This document shows, one piece after another, positions 25,501 through 35,130 of a stretch of 64,000 bases of DNA. The DNA is taken from NCBI RefSeq assembly GCF_050947335.1, contig NC_134983.1, positions 2,604,001 through 2,668,000 of the forward strand, given 5' to 3'. Numbering within the stretch: position 1 is the first letter of the stretch; each line of letters starts with the position of its first letter. Below the pieces are notes generated by a model that saw nothing but the letters and a program-made list of their open reading frames with translations, was not told the origin of the DNA and did not search any database. The translations under genes and the position numbers were made by a program. The DNA is from Megachile rotundata. Lineage: Eukaryota > Arthropoda > Insecta > Hymenoptera > Megachilidae.

Positions 25501-28230
25501 TCAAAAATTGACACTAAACCATGGTCGTCTGTGTAAGTACTGGCCATCAATAGCAGCACATTTGGATGACGTATTTCTCTAACGAACAAAAAATGAGACA
25601 AAATAAAAATAATATGAAAAATTACTTGTTTCTTTTATTAAAGAAGAGAATAGGAAGTATGCAGAAGGAATTTAAAAATTAGAACAAATTTAAGAAATTT
25701 TTTCCGAACTTTTTTTGAATGAATGCGTAGTTTTTATTTGATAATTATTAAGGCAAGAGATAAAAAACATTAACTCTAGAAAGGCAGATGAAAGGATATT
25801 TTGACTTATTTTTAAAACGTTACTACAGGCAGGTTTAAAGATATATCTATAATTCAAAGCTGCAACTCAATTATAGGCATAATTTAACATGTATTTTGAC
25901 GTGTAAATGATAATTGTAAGTATAATGAAGTAGGACAATATTGTATACTATCTATTGCTCAAAAGCATTTGACTATTAATTATACAGAGATATAAACAAA
26001 CTTAACATGTTAATGTATAAGATTGTTTTCATATCTTTTATCATGAATAGTACGTATACGATTCAAACGAGTAAAGAAATGTACAATTTTTTAAATATAT
26101 GTTATTCTTATAAAGAAATATACAATTTCATAAATATGTATACTTCTCATAAAAGAGTATTCTTTTACCTCAATTGGTAATTTCAATAATTTTATTTTAA
26201 GAGTGATACTTACGAAAGTACATCTAAATCTGCTTTCACAGCGTCTCTGCACTCTGGATGCGAATGCCTCTTCAGAGAAACTCTAGTATTTTGCCACTCG
26301 GCAAAAATTAATTCCAGATATCGATCTTCTGTACCAGCTACCCATCCGATTTCGAAAATTTCTGACGGCGGTATGTGCGGCACACCCGGTATAAGAGATA
26401 TCGGTTCATACAATTTACGTTCATTGTCATACTTATTGTTATTAGTTTTGGTTAAAAGATCGACTCTTTTTTTATCCGGGCTGGTCGGTGCTTCCGTCTC
26501 CACGTCGTCAGAAAATCGTCTACGATCTATGAATGCTTGCAAAGCATTACGGTAAGATTCGCTAAAATCAAAGAAAACGGTATTCTAAATTATTATTTAT
26601 GAAGACACTACTATAAGTTTAATTATAATATTATAAGTAATTATAAGTAATTCATAATTGATACGACAGCATTATTTTATTGTGTAGATGGTACAGTGTT
26701 GTTGAAGTTTAAAAATTTACAAGTAATTAAAGAATATAGTACTGTTTTATATTTATTATTTTATTTTGACTAGCTAAATTATATTTAAAAATATGAGAAT
26801 TATTGGGTTTAATAGATCTAATCAGTTAAGGGATGAATATATGTAGCAATATTGTGTACAAAATATAAATTAAAAATATTATTAAATACTTGTAAATAGT
26901 ATAAAATATTATATGAATATTGTAGGTTTATATTACAATGTAAATTACTATTATAAAATATTTATAAAGGAAATAATTGCAAAAACCGGGTATTAAAATA
27001 TTCTAAAAATATATATCTTAGTTATATAAATTATTGTATATATTTTTGTACCATATTATGAATGATACAAAAAAACTGTTATGAGAATACTGATTACAGT
27101 AGCACCATATTTAAAATACACATTAGGAGTATAATTATTAACTACTAAATAAGTTTGGAATGTTATATAATATTATAATTCCAAAACATCTATTGAAAAA
27201 ATAGAAATAATAACAGTATAAATAATACTAAAAAGTATTACAAATACATGTATTATACATAACTGCACCATTTTAAAAATACTAATTAACGTTATAATTG
27301 TATATTAGATGTCCATAAAGTATGAAATTTATTTATTTATATAGTATGTTAATTGTATATGACAAATTATGGCTGAAATATTTATTAAAAAATTTCTTCT
27401 TAAATTAAAAGTAACAATAGAATCAGTAATGTAAATTAATAGTATAATTGCTAAATATTATTTTGTAAATATATCAAACTTTAATAATATGTATATTTAT
27501 TACACATATTAATATTAGGTAATAAATTATCGTTACACGATATTTATACAAAACTGGCAACAAATAGATTTCCTTTTATCTAATAAAGATTATAATAAAA
27601 ATTCGGTTATTTTTTAACAACTTATAAATATTTAAAAATATTTTTCGAAAAGCACTGTTTAATATTTGTTAAAATTAATTCATTTATTTTGTATCTTATG
27701 TGGTCGATTTAGTAATCGTTTATACATTTACGTCGAAACATTATTTCTGCACGATATTTATCCTTTATAATTCACTTCACTACTATTATTTATACTTACC
27801 GTTATTTCAATTTAAAGATTACTTACAATGATAATCACTATATATATTTTACGACACATAATATACAGAAATCCGCACATGACAGATGACAATTCGCACG
27901 ACGATCGTCTTTTTACGAAACGTTACGATAATGCGTCAAGAGAACGTGATCGATTTATTTTCATGATATAAATTCAATGCAGAAATCGAAAAAAGACAGG
28001 AATCGTGTTAAAAGCAAGAAAACATTGTAACTACTTCAAGAATAAAGTATAACACGAACTGGTTCAGAAGAACCACCGTGGACGCTGTCAATTTGAATTA
28101 TCCTTTTATAGCACATGCGACAAATAGGTTAAGACGTTTATCGTTTCCACGGGTGAAAATATAACACTTACCTGACAGTTCGTCTGCGACTATATCTTAT
28201 TCCACGTCGTTTTTTTACTATATCTGTCAT
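4402..28230 (-). CDS. inactive protein kinase, TEX14-like, complete (short form)
   Basis: Eleven coding exons join on the - strand with GT-AG borders and matching phases into 1031 aa. Residues about 70-345 form a protein kinase-like domain. The beta-3 lysine is present (VSLK, K117), as are APE (254-256) and the DxxxxG motif (D268). The glycine loop is not recognisable, HRD is replaced by HTAINSHCV (from 205) and DFG by GGW (224-226), so catalysis is very unlikely. The long tail is polar, rich in Ser and acidic residues, with one Cys pair (CKSC). This resembles TEX14, which acts in germ cell intercellular bridges; the name is a recall-based match, and I saw neither ankyrin repeats nor the GPPxxxY CEP55-binding motif. 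A scaffold role is inference. The introns hold several mobile elements. Confidence 0.85.
4537..5379 (-). other. last intron of the pseudokinase gene, partly open to translation
   Basis: The intron runs from donor GTAAGC (5374-5379) to the acceptor ending at 4537. The exon frame stays open past the donor to a TAA at 5278, adding 33 residues with a CNCTGC cluster if the intron is kept. A further open frame at 4982-5251 has a plausible acceptor inside it, but none of its readings fits clearly, so I do not call it an exon. Confidence 0.5.
5380..6224 (-). CDS. pseudokinase gene, large tail exon
   Basis: Encodes about 282 residues of low-complexity polar sequence (residues about 706-987), rich in Ser, Asn, Asp and Glu. 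Near its end lie NCKSCHRNALPRRRSLPA and the basic end KLPIRRG. The acceptor TTAG before CCTC supplies two bases to a split codon; the donor GGG/GTAAGC closes in phase 0. Confidence 0.85.
6674..6806 (-). CDS. pseudokinase gene, tail exon
   Basis: The acceptor TTTTTACAG and donor AAG/GTAATA frame 133 bases. The peptide begins PQYPAQHADD and ends NNKLE plus one base, which joins the next exon to give an alanine codon. Confidence 0.85.
6921..7076 (-). CDS. pseudokinase gene, tail exon
   Basis: 52 whole codons between the TTTATAG acceptor and GTAAGT donor. It contains a conserved-looking aromatic and basic patch, FFETSLWRKEKLICLSKMRK, in an otherwise polar tail. This may be a binding segment, but no domain is recognised. 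Confidence 0.87.
7166..7326 (-). CDS. pseudokinase gene, tail exon
   Basis: The acceptor CCTAG precedes GT, which completes a serine codon from the upstream exon. Encodes a His-, Lys- and Tyr-rich polar segment ending SSSQQCRK before the GTATGC donor. Confidence 0.83.
7327..8321 (-). other. pseudokinase intron
   Basis: No exon supported on the - strand. A short + strand stretch near 7799-7861 opens with ATG and ends at a GTAATG, but there is nothing to join it to, so I leave it uncalled. Confidence 0.4.
8322..8949 (-). CDS. pseudokinase gene, exon directly after the kinase domain
   Basis: 628 bases (residues about 347-556) from the CTCCAG acceptor to the GTACGT donor. It starts MQYEDEEPVYIDQYANN, so the Met is internal once spliced. 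The rest is Ser- and Thr-rich, with a KDARTNLKQLKKVLANRREH helix that could form a short coiled coil. The frame runs on past the donor to 8191, but those residues look like intron. Confidence 0.87.
10681..10874 (-). CDS. pseudokinase gene, kinase C-lobe exon
   Basis: Encodes the end of the kinase-like fold: RVPWSGYSKADVERQYVHWK, then the LDANKRTLDMNRMRRFL segment that corresponds to the C-lobe end of kinases. The two leading bases TG join an A from the upstream exon to make Met. The donor GTTTGT is weaker than its neighbours but phase 0 fits the next exon. Confidence 0.9.
11024..11044 (+). repeat. terminal-motif fragment
   Basis: GAGCCGTTTATTTTGAAAGT is nearly the same as the element end at 51948. 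Single end only, in a pseudokinase intron. Confidence 0.55.
12362..12770. repeat. AAATT-motif cluster, C-type on + strand
   Basis: Degenerate words such as CAAATTATCAAATTTTTA and CAAATTCTCAAAT run for about 400 bp. Spacing is irregular (roughly 9-18 bp), so it is not a simple tandem repeat. Confidence 0.8.
13450..13660. repeat. AAATT-motif cluster, C-type
   Basis: TTTCCAAATTTCCAAATTACC-like words; shorter and more diverged than the cluster at 12362. Confidence 0.7.
14620..14712. repeat. short tandem repeat, three degenerate units
   Basis: Units of about 30-36 bp share an AAACCATTCTTTTAAAAAG-like core followed by GGGT and a GGTAAA- or AATAAA-like end. The third unit is more diverged. Confidence 0.55.
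15100..15325. repeat. AAATT-motif cluster, G-type
   Basis: GATTTGAAAATTTGAGAATT-like words; the strand-swapped form of the motif. Open frames here (15192-15488) give FQIFKxSNF-like peptides that only mirror the repeat. Confidence 0.8.
15448..15964 (+). repeat. left arm of the Tc1 foldback
   Basis: Long terminal inverted repeat. It contains a short open frame that also appears in the right arm, so small open frames over these arms are duplicates and not genes. Confidence 0.95.
16236..16752 (-). repeat. right arm of the Tc1 foldback
   Basis: Reverse complement of the left arm at the same length. The inner border falls at a run of CA dinucleotides, where the two arms stop matching. Confidence 0.95.
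16944..17085 (-). CDS. pseudokinase gene, activation-segment end exon
   Basis: Carries FRWQAPELFHSYEPRKESDI followed by YGLTLLIWEMCT: the APE motif and the DxxxxG (DIYGLT) helix that anchors the C-lobe of kinases. The acceptor TTTTGCTCACAG and the donor AA/GTAAGT are both strong. Confidence 0.93.
17086..21330. other. pseudokinase intron, left of the Gypsy fragment
   Basis: About 4.2 kb of AT-rich noncoding DNA between the activation-segment exon and the retroelement fragment. I see no exon, no clear repeat unit and no RNA gene in it. Confidence 0.4.
21500..21960 (-). pseudogene. retroelement protease-region remnant
   Basis: A Cys-His stretch (CFFHKRF, KCQQPGSYLQQ), then RLFVAVRTYGTRF where the aspartic protease begins, and AANNSVIDTSGVLTRTVDV, which fits the later protease strands. 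The catalytic DTG is changed and several stops and shifts break it. Confidence 0.55.
22035..22512 (-). pseudogene. retroelement gag remnant
   Basis: Capsid-type gag. A first part has the NSTLWFKQVEAFF motif; a frameshift near 22400 separates it from the longer open part (22035-22415), which has SRLRRLLHKRELEDKKCSVF and MRHLSSDECNDSVLRSLYLE, the pattern seen in insect Gypsy gag proteins. The remaining 126-codon frame lacks its natural start. No function expected. Confidence 0.75.
22661..22674 (-). other. retroelement primer binding site
   Basis: On the - strand TTGGTGACCCCGAC follows the LTR directly. This is the primer-site wording common in insect Gypsy-class elements of this gag type, complementary to a tRNA 3' end. 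Confidence 0.7.
22676..22994 (-). repeat. LTR of the Gypsy-class fragment
   Basis: Starts TGTGGTGATC on the - strand and ends next to the primer binding site; length about 319 bp. The exact 3' border is uncertain by a few bases. Confidence 0.7.
23440..24840 (+). mobile_element. decayed Tc3-like DNA transposon
   Basis: The + strand carries, in order, a helix-turn-helix start (MPHGKELS near 23661; YNYIAKQVDCSRRAIADYV), FNDEQKYNLDGPGGF, SKRNFGSCLIMFRACF, IAFIFHKMNSNNYTNIL, and DKLELVTMILDQ with SMPNKIFSVI at the end. That is the block order of Tc1/Tc3 transposases. Many stops, shifts and small insertions break it. Ends share an inverted word, GTATTAATTCGTAATGT, at about 23470 and (reversed) about 24820, followed by ATTATGTAAA-like sequence; outer borders are not exact. 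Inactive. It lies in a pseudokinase intron. Confidence 0.75.
24841..25283. other. pseudokinase intron with a GC-rich patch
   Basis: No exon supported. A patch near 25140-25205 has many CpG sites (GGCCGTCC, GAGCGCGG, AAACGCGAAACGC) in an otherwise AT-rich intron. Confidence 0.35.
25284..25578 (-). CDS. pseudokinase gene, kinase N-lobe/C-lobe core exon
   Basis: Begins EIRHPNVLLLMASTYTDD, the alpha-C/beta-4 HPN signature of kinases, and includes ALRHSHMRGYVHTAINSHCV where HRDLKxxN is expected, then IVKLGGWELAM where DFG is expected. So the catalytic Asp and the metal-binding Asp are both missing. The acceptor TTCGTTAG and donor GTAAGT fit; the exon ends in phase 0. Confidence 0.95.
26214..26561 (-). 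CDS. pseudokinase gene, N-lobe exon shared by both starts
   Basis: Encodes a basic linker (ALQAFIDRRRF), a polar stretch, then ISLIPGVPHIPPSEIFEIGW and the beta-3 region TRVSLKRHSHP with its lysine. A single leading C completes the split codon after either upstream exon (28172-28230 or 29415-29477), which both end in phase 2. Confidence 0.93.
26562..28171. other. pseudokinase intron, extremely AT-rich
   Basis: Made up largely of ATTATA and AAATAT runs. No exon, repeat unit or gene supported. Confidence 0.4.
28172..28230 (-). CDS. pseudokinase gene, proximal first coding exon
   Basis: ATG at 28228-28230 opens a short basic N-terminus (MTDIVKKRRGIRYSRRRTV) that ends at CAG/GTAAGT in phase 2, exactly the phase needed by the exon at 26214-26561. 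The basic run could act as a nuclear or membrane-contact signal; that is inference. Confidence 0.8.
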
Positions 28231-28780
28231 TTTTTGAAATGAAATAAATGATTGACTTTTTGTCTATAAAACACGATATTATCCTTCTGGTCTCTAACAC
28301 CGCCGATACTGTATATACTAGATCGAATAGTCAATCGATATTAATAACAATATTACCCCAAATTCCCTATTGGCCATTGCCGAATTTCTTAAATCTAATT
28401 GGCGCGCGTAAATTTGAATTCGGCAATTGAAAAAGAAAGTTAATTCATTAAAAACAATTGTATTTATATACATTTGACAAGATATTCGGATAAATGTCAA
28501 CCGAGTAACGTTATTCTATTCGAGTTCCGAAATTCTAACAAATGTACAAGTAAATTTCGTTGTAGTTCGATGTTCGCAGCATGTAAACGATTTCCCGCGG
28601 AAGGTGTGGTGATAATGATCGCTATTTTCTCGTGTTCAGTGAGGTTTAACATGATCACAATGAGCCGGAACCCGACCTAACATTGAACTTTCGAAGGAAA
28701 AAATACAAGTGCTACGTCACTTTGGAGTTCCGTACATATATACACCAGGTGCAGACTATTTGCTCTATTAAATGCAGGAC
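28231..28780 (-). promoter_or_regulatory. probable proximal promoter region of the pseudokinase gene
   Basis: The DNA just upstream of the proximal ATG is richer in G+C than its surroundings, with CpG-bearing words such as GGCGCGCG (near 28401) and CCCGCGG (near 28592). This is where a transcription start for the short form is expected. I cannot place a TATA box or initiator. Confidence 0.4.
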
Positions 28781-29414
28781 TTGTTTTATGTGTGTGTATG
28801 TACTTATATCGTTTTAAAATGTGTAATGCAATGATTTATTACAGTATCTAAAAACAAATAATGTTAATTTGTGAAAACGTACAATGTAACCGAGTGAAGT
28901 TAGCGGCTACTATTTTCTGCTCGTTGTTATAAAGTGTATAGGGTATAATACATATTATATATATTGTATAATGTGTAATATTATATTGTAATATATTATA
29001 CTTTAAATTAATATTTAATCTATAAATATTGTATAAAAATATTTTCAAATTTTATATCTTCAAAATGTATTTAATAATTTATTTTTTATATTATATAGGA
29101 TGTCACATTAGAATTGTATCACCCAATTATATTCTAAACTATTTCTTATTTAGAAAAATGTTTGCAAAAAACGTTATTTGGCTTCAAAAGAAATATTTAA
29201 TTATGGACAGAAATGTTGTTTAAGCGAAGAACTGAGATTTCACAATTATTCTTGTTTCTCTATCGTAATAAGACGATGTAATAATTTTATTAGATAGACA
29301 GAATGTATTATTATTTATTCGCTAATTGTATGATTTCAGTACTCATTTCAATGGAATTTAATCTGTAAACTTTCTATGTAAATATGTGTGTTAAATAAAT
29401 TTGAATAGACTTAC

Positions 29415-29477
29415 TTATTTAAGCCACACTGCTTTTGTGCTGGATTCCACAAATTTCGATCTCTGTGAATGATATCC
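29415..29477 (-). CDS. pseudokinase gene, alternative upstream exon
   Basis: 63 bases between a TTTGTAG acceptor and a GTAAGT donor encode DIIHRDRNLWNPAQKQCGLN. The exon starts with the third base of a codon and ends in phase 2, so it reads through into 26214-26561. It needs an upstream coding exon; the exon ending at 51425 fits in phase. Confidence 0.75.
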   Translation of the reverse strand, partial: GYHSQRSKFVESSTKAVWLK

Positions 29478-31284
29478 CTACAAAGAAAGAAAAAGCAAAC
29501 AAACATTACATGTGTAAATACTTACACATACAAGAATATATGAAATTTTAATTGTATTTTGCGAACTTCATTAGGCATTTGAAAATTGCCTATATGTAAT
29601 ATTAAAATATTACATTTTATGAAATTGAATAAATTTAATATAAAAGTCATTTGAACTAAATATATTGACGTATAAGTTTTTTCACTATTTACAATCGTTA
29701 TTTACAAATTAAAGTGGAGTAGTAATTCTTTCGTAAGTAAAACTCGCTTTCAATGCATCCGTAATATTTTACGGGAAATTATATTGATTACTTTGCTTCG
29801 TTCCAGATAATATCGTAGTTTTATTAAACTTAATCCACTTTTCCATTTCGTGCGTCGGTTGCAACGGTACGGGTAGTATAAAGTTATTTCGAAATATTAG
29901 TAAAGTCTCTAGGGAGAAAAAGGACGAGATGCACCAATTTCATTCGAGCGCAATCGAAATAACTAGGCAGGTCAGTAGAACAACTCAACCGGGAAAAAAA
30001 AGAATTATAGTACCGCGAAAAGTGAATAACCTGTAACGTTTGTTTCTCGTTCGCGAAATTCCACTTATACTTTCTCCGATTCCTTTTTCATGGATCGTAG
30101 AGCAACGACAAGATTATTTTTGTTCCTACTTAAACGATCCTTTGTTCTTTCTTTGTATTTCGCATAGATAACCACTTCTCCGAAAGAATAAAAAAGAATC
30201 AAACAATATTTACTTTAAATAAAAAATTTCACATTTTGCACCTTATTTGAGAAGGAAATCACAATGAACAGATCAAGAAAATCAATTTACTATTTTTTTT
30301 ATATATCTATAGTTTGGAACATACTTATAACATTATTTTCATAAATTTACAATATTTTAATATATTTTTATTTTATATTCATTTCATAAATAGTATAGCT
30401 TTTACATTGAAGTATTATTTACAAGTAGCTATGAAAATTTGCAAAATCGTTTCCAATTCTTGACAGAAATATTGAGATAAAAATTTTATCTATCTGTTGA
30501 AGTACTATTAAACAATATTTTATTTTAAACAGTTAAATTTAAATCATGTGCAATAAAACTACAGCTATTGGTAAAAAATTACCACATCGATCTTTTACCC
30601 CACTGTTTTCAGCTACATCTTCGAAGGTTAATTATATATTTCGGAAAATTACATATTTCTTTTTTCGGAAATGTAATTACGTTATAGTTCCAATAAATTT
30701 AAAACTATCGTTGGTTTCATTAACCTCTTGCGTTATTAAATTCTATTGAATTAAACATTTTATGTATAAATATGTATCATTCTATTGTATGTATTACATT
30801 TAATGCATTAAATTAAATGTACAGAAATAGATACACTCTTGATTGGTGAAATCAGGCGTAAACGGCAATTTCTTCAATTGAATTCAAACATTTGAACAGC
30901 ATTCGTTTAAGAAATCTTCACAATTAATTAAACTCTGCACAACGATTCAAACAGCCAGTGGGTGAAATTGATAGTAATGACGTTGAAATTTCCCGGTCCA
31001 CAAATGTTCTAGTAATTACAGCATTTTCTGTTCACACTAACCTCATGTTACGATTGCTTATTATAAACAACATAAACTACAGATAGTAATCGCACCAATG
31101 CTGATATGCAAACTTTTCATAATGGAACTCGTTTAATTTTTTAAAACTATTATATTTTTTATCGTTTTCAGGCCTTTACTTTTCATACTCTTAAAAATAT
31201 GCCGAATTGAAAAAAGTGGAGTTGTCTTATATATTGACTGTGAACGATATATTAATAATTATACGGCCCAAGTTTATGTAGGGC

Positions 31285-31665
31285 AGATATAATATTTTTT
31301 AATTTTGGGAATTTCGAAATGTAGAAATATAGACGTTCCAATTTTGGAATTTGAAAATATGGAAATTTTCATTTTGAAATTTTTGAATTTCGGTATTTGT
31401 ATATGTGAAAATTTAAAAATTGAAGATACAGAAACTTAGAAATTCAGAAAATTGGGGATTTAGAAATTTTTGAATTAGAGAGTTTCGATTTGGAAAATTT
31501 AGATACTTGAAAATTTGTTTGTTTAGAGATGTGAGAATTTAGTGATTTGAAAATATGAGAATTTCAGAAATTTAAGAATTTGACGCAGAAATTTAGGATT
31601 TAAAGATTTGAAAAATTAGAAATTTAAAAATTTAGAAATTCGGAAATTATAGATTTGCAAATGTT
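31285..31665. repeat. AAATT-motif cluster, G-type
   Basis: TTTGGAATTTGAAAATATGG-like words over about 380 bp inside the possible 22-kb intron. Confidence 0.8.
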
Positions 31666-32923
31666 CAAGTTTACAATTTTCTTCTCTAAAATCGTAGCTA
31701 AATAGTTAATGACTCCTTTAACTACATTCATTTTTAGCTAAATAAAACTTACAGTTTAAGTATTATGATAATAAATATACTTTATGTTCACAAATTACAT
31801 TAGTTTTCGACTTACACCAGCTAGTCTCAAACTAATTATTACGGAAGTATGAGTTACGGTCTTATAAAATAATCACATTCTTATTATCATGTATGAATCG
31901 TTATGTACATATACATAGTAACCGAAAGTTTGATGAATTTTAAAAACAATAATTATCAATTATCATTCTGAAAATTGATTATTATGCTAACATTTAAAAC
32001 GTAATTGAAGAAACGAATCGCACTTATCATTCATAACACCGTATTAAAGAATTAATTTAATCAATTAACTTAATGCAACACCGTGAAATTGTCAATTAGA
32101 AATGCAACAAAGAATATACTTCAATCAGTTTATAGTTAATTGAATCGATTAATTAGTTGGATTGATCTTATAAATATTAATGAGCCGAAATTTAACGAAG
32201 TATTAATTAAGCGATCAATAAATAGCGTATCAGGTATAGTAGCAATATTGAAAATTATAATTCCTTCTTGGTTTTATCGATAAACATGAGACGAAAGCTA
32301 ATGAAGACTTTCCAATTTATACATGAAGGCTAGTCTCGCTGCTCGTGTGTACAAGGATTCGAGCTTGTTTGAAATTCACGTCGTAACGTAACGGTGAGCA
32401 TCATTTGCAAAATAATCACGCTTATTCCTAGCTCAGTTAGATTAGGAACGTCTAGGATAAGAGGAGATACACGTAATGATAACAAAATGTTATAAGTAAT
32501 CTGGAGATCCTGAACGTAGTGCGCTTCCGTGATTTGTATCTGTTCGAATGTGGGCAGTTACACGATCATCGGTGAATCTTTTTAGACCCAGGAACCAGTT
32601 TTCTTTTACTCACTGTATATGTTCCTGGTCATTATGCAAAAAATATAATACGGGAAATGATTCAGGTCGGTCGCAATTTAATTTCACACAATTTTCAGTA
32701 AAATTTTAGGTGTTAAGGTCTCCCAAAACTAAATATCATAAAATTAGGTATTCATCATCATTTAATTTCAAAGTGGGGTAATTATTTGAAAAAAATAGAA
32801 ATAATAATAACAATAGACAAAACTTGATACGATATTTTTATCTGTAAGCAATCTACAAAGAAATTAATTTTCTCTAATATTTGGCCAATGGAAGTTTGGG
32901 TGATTAATGGTATTGGAAAAATG

Positions 32924-32959
32924 TTTGTTTTGAAAGAGGTGTAAGTCCACCCTAAGTTG
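32924..32959 (+). repeat. terminal-motif fragment
   Basis: GTTTGTTTTGAAAGAGGTGT followed by AAGTCCACCCTAAGTTG. It matches the end sequence of the element at 51948-53128, including its CACCTAAG-type inner part. No partner end found nearby. Confidence 0.5.
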
Positions 32960-34959
32960 AAATTTTTTTTTGCTGAATACATTACGATATAATTTGGCTC
33001 GGTATTTGCGTAATACTGACAATACTGTGAAAAGCTATAAATTGGAAAATATTGGCGGTATTTGGTATCATTTCTGATTTCTACTAGCAGCTTACAAGTT
33101 CTAGTTCAGTTTTCAGTAAATAATCAACAAAGTCGACACGGTTCTTGTTTTAGTATCGGTACATAAAACCCCTTAACAATTTCATTATTATTTGATGATT
33201 AATTACGAATGTTTATTTATTCTATTAAATAAATATGGCTTAGAACGATTCCAACCAAAATAACAACTACGATGCACATGAAAGTGAAGTTGCAAGACTT
33301 TAAGGTCGGTAATATAATTTAGTATGAAGACAATTCAATAGCCTCAACGAAATCACGATCTCACCGGTGTAACTTGTAAGAAACCATAAATTAATGGATA
33401 GAAGTTTGAATGAAGATAAGCCTTTTAATATAGATAAGCCAGTTAATTTTGATATCTGTACAAGTGCAGTATGAATGTTATAACACATTGGATTAAAAGA
33501 AATTTAATGCTCTTCTTAATTATTTGGAATGTTACATATGGTATTTTGTAGGGAAGCGACTTTTTTTGTTTTGTTCACAAAAATCTTCCTATTATGATTG
33601 TTATTTTTTTAAAGTTAGTTTACAATGCATTCTTCTAAAGTTTGATAAAAAAGGAGGTTAAAAAATAAGGTTAAAAATAAATTGATATTATTATTAAAAC
33701 ATTTTTTAACCCTTATCAATTTATCAATTTTTTAATAGTCGAAGTTAATGAAAGATACAAGTAGTACATTAGTTATTTTTGAAATTGTATAAAAAATTGT
33801 ATAAAAACTGTATAAAAAAATCGACTGTGATGATTTATTCAGATTTTTTATTAAAAGGAGCGTATTCTACATGTACGATAACACAATATTATGAATTATA
33901 TTTAGTTTAATATTGCTATCATTGAATGATTCCAATTTTTATTAATTTTTTCCTTTCACAAATAAAAGGACACAAAACTACAGTTATTAATTAGATAATG
34001 ACAATAACAATTATTAATTAGAAAAGATATATTTTTCTGTATTTAAAGTAATTTAGAAAGCATTTCTCCTTGTAGAATATGTTACTTCGTTAAAGAGAAC
34101 AAAGTTTGTTTAGATGCTACAGCTGTTAAGCAAGTTCTGTTATTTTTAGTAAATGATGAACGAGTTACCAAGGAAATAATTATTCGAAGTCATCTCGTTA
34201 AATCGAAAGTGTAGGAAACTTATAGAAGTCAATTTCTCCGAGAAATAATTGATTGGTAGCCATACTACAGGTTTCGTTTATGTGATCTAGATTAGCGAAA
34301 ATAAAATAGAAAATATATACATAGGTGTAAAGTACGCATCCTATGGCCGCATTTCATATTTTTCGCACCAGAAAACTGGTCAACCAGTTGCATCAATTTC
34401 TGTGTGCACTTATTTACTATCAACGTTGAACAAGATCGAGAAAAAATATTTCAATTTCTTACCATTTTCAGAGTATACCGATATCAGATATGCACATTGT
34501 ATATCTAAATATAAATTTTCATTTGGAAGTCGATGTGGACAGCTTAGTTTCTACGTTCGTACTTTTATTAGATACAAATTAAGATTATCAAGAATTGAAG
34601 AACTGAAATTTTGTTAATGTTGTAATATAAACATCTGGATTGGATACTTCATTCGTAAATATAGTATTGTCATTAATAATATTCTACATGTGTCATTAAC
34701 TTTGGTAAATTTTCGATTATTTATTTTGTACGAAGTATTTATATAATTTACAAGTCGAGATAATTGATTACATGATTCTATAAAGAGAGACAAATGCAGT
34801 CTTACATATAAAAAAGAAAGAAAATGTGAAAAAGAAGAAAAAGAGAAACAATGTATGTTAGGTGATATTGCATGAAAAGGATCTAGAAACTTTTATACAT
34901 AAAAATTTAAAAAAGAAGTATTCTCATTTATAGAAGATTAAAAAAGTTAAAATTCCTAA

Positions 34960-35130
34960 ATTTTGTAATATAAAAATTTTCAAATAATCAAATTTCGAAA
35001 TTTATGAAATTACAGATTTTCAAATTAATTTGCAGCATTATAGATTCTCGAATAACGAAATTTAAAAAATTAAAAATTCTCACACTTAAAAGTTGACAAC
35101 ATTACAAACGCTCAAGTTTGTAAAATTTCA
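34960..35130. repeat. AAATT-motif cluster, C-type
   Basis: Words such as TTTTCAAATAATCAAATTTC; short and diverged. Confidence 0.65.

Noticed and set aside
28474..28680. 68-codon + strand open frame upstream of the proximal start
   Set aside because: It is in the likely promoter region, with no family match and no splice partner.
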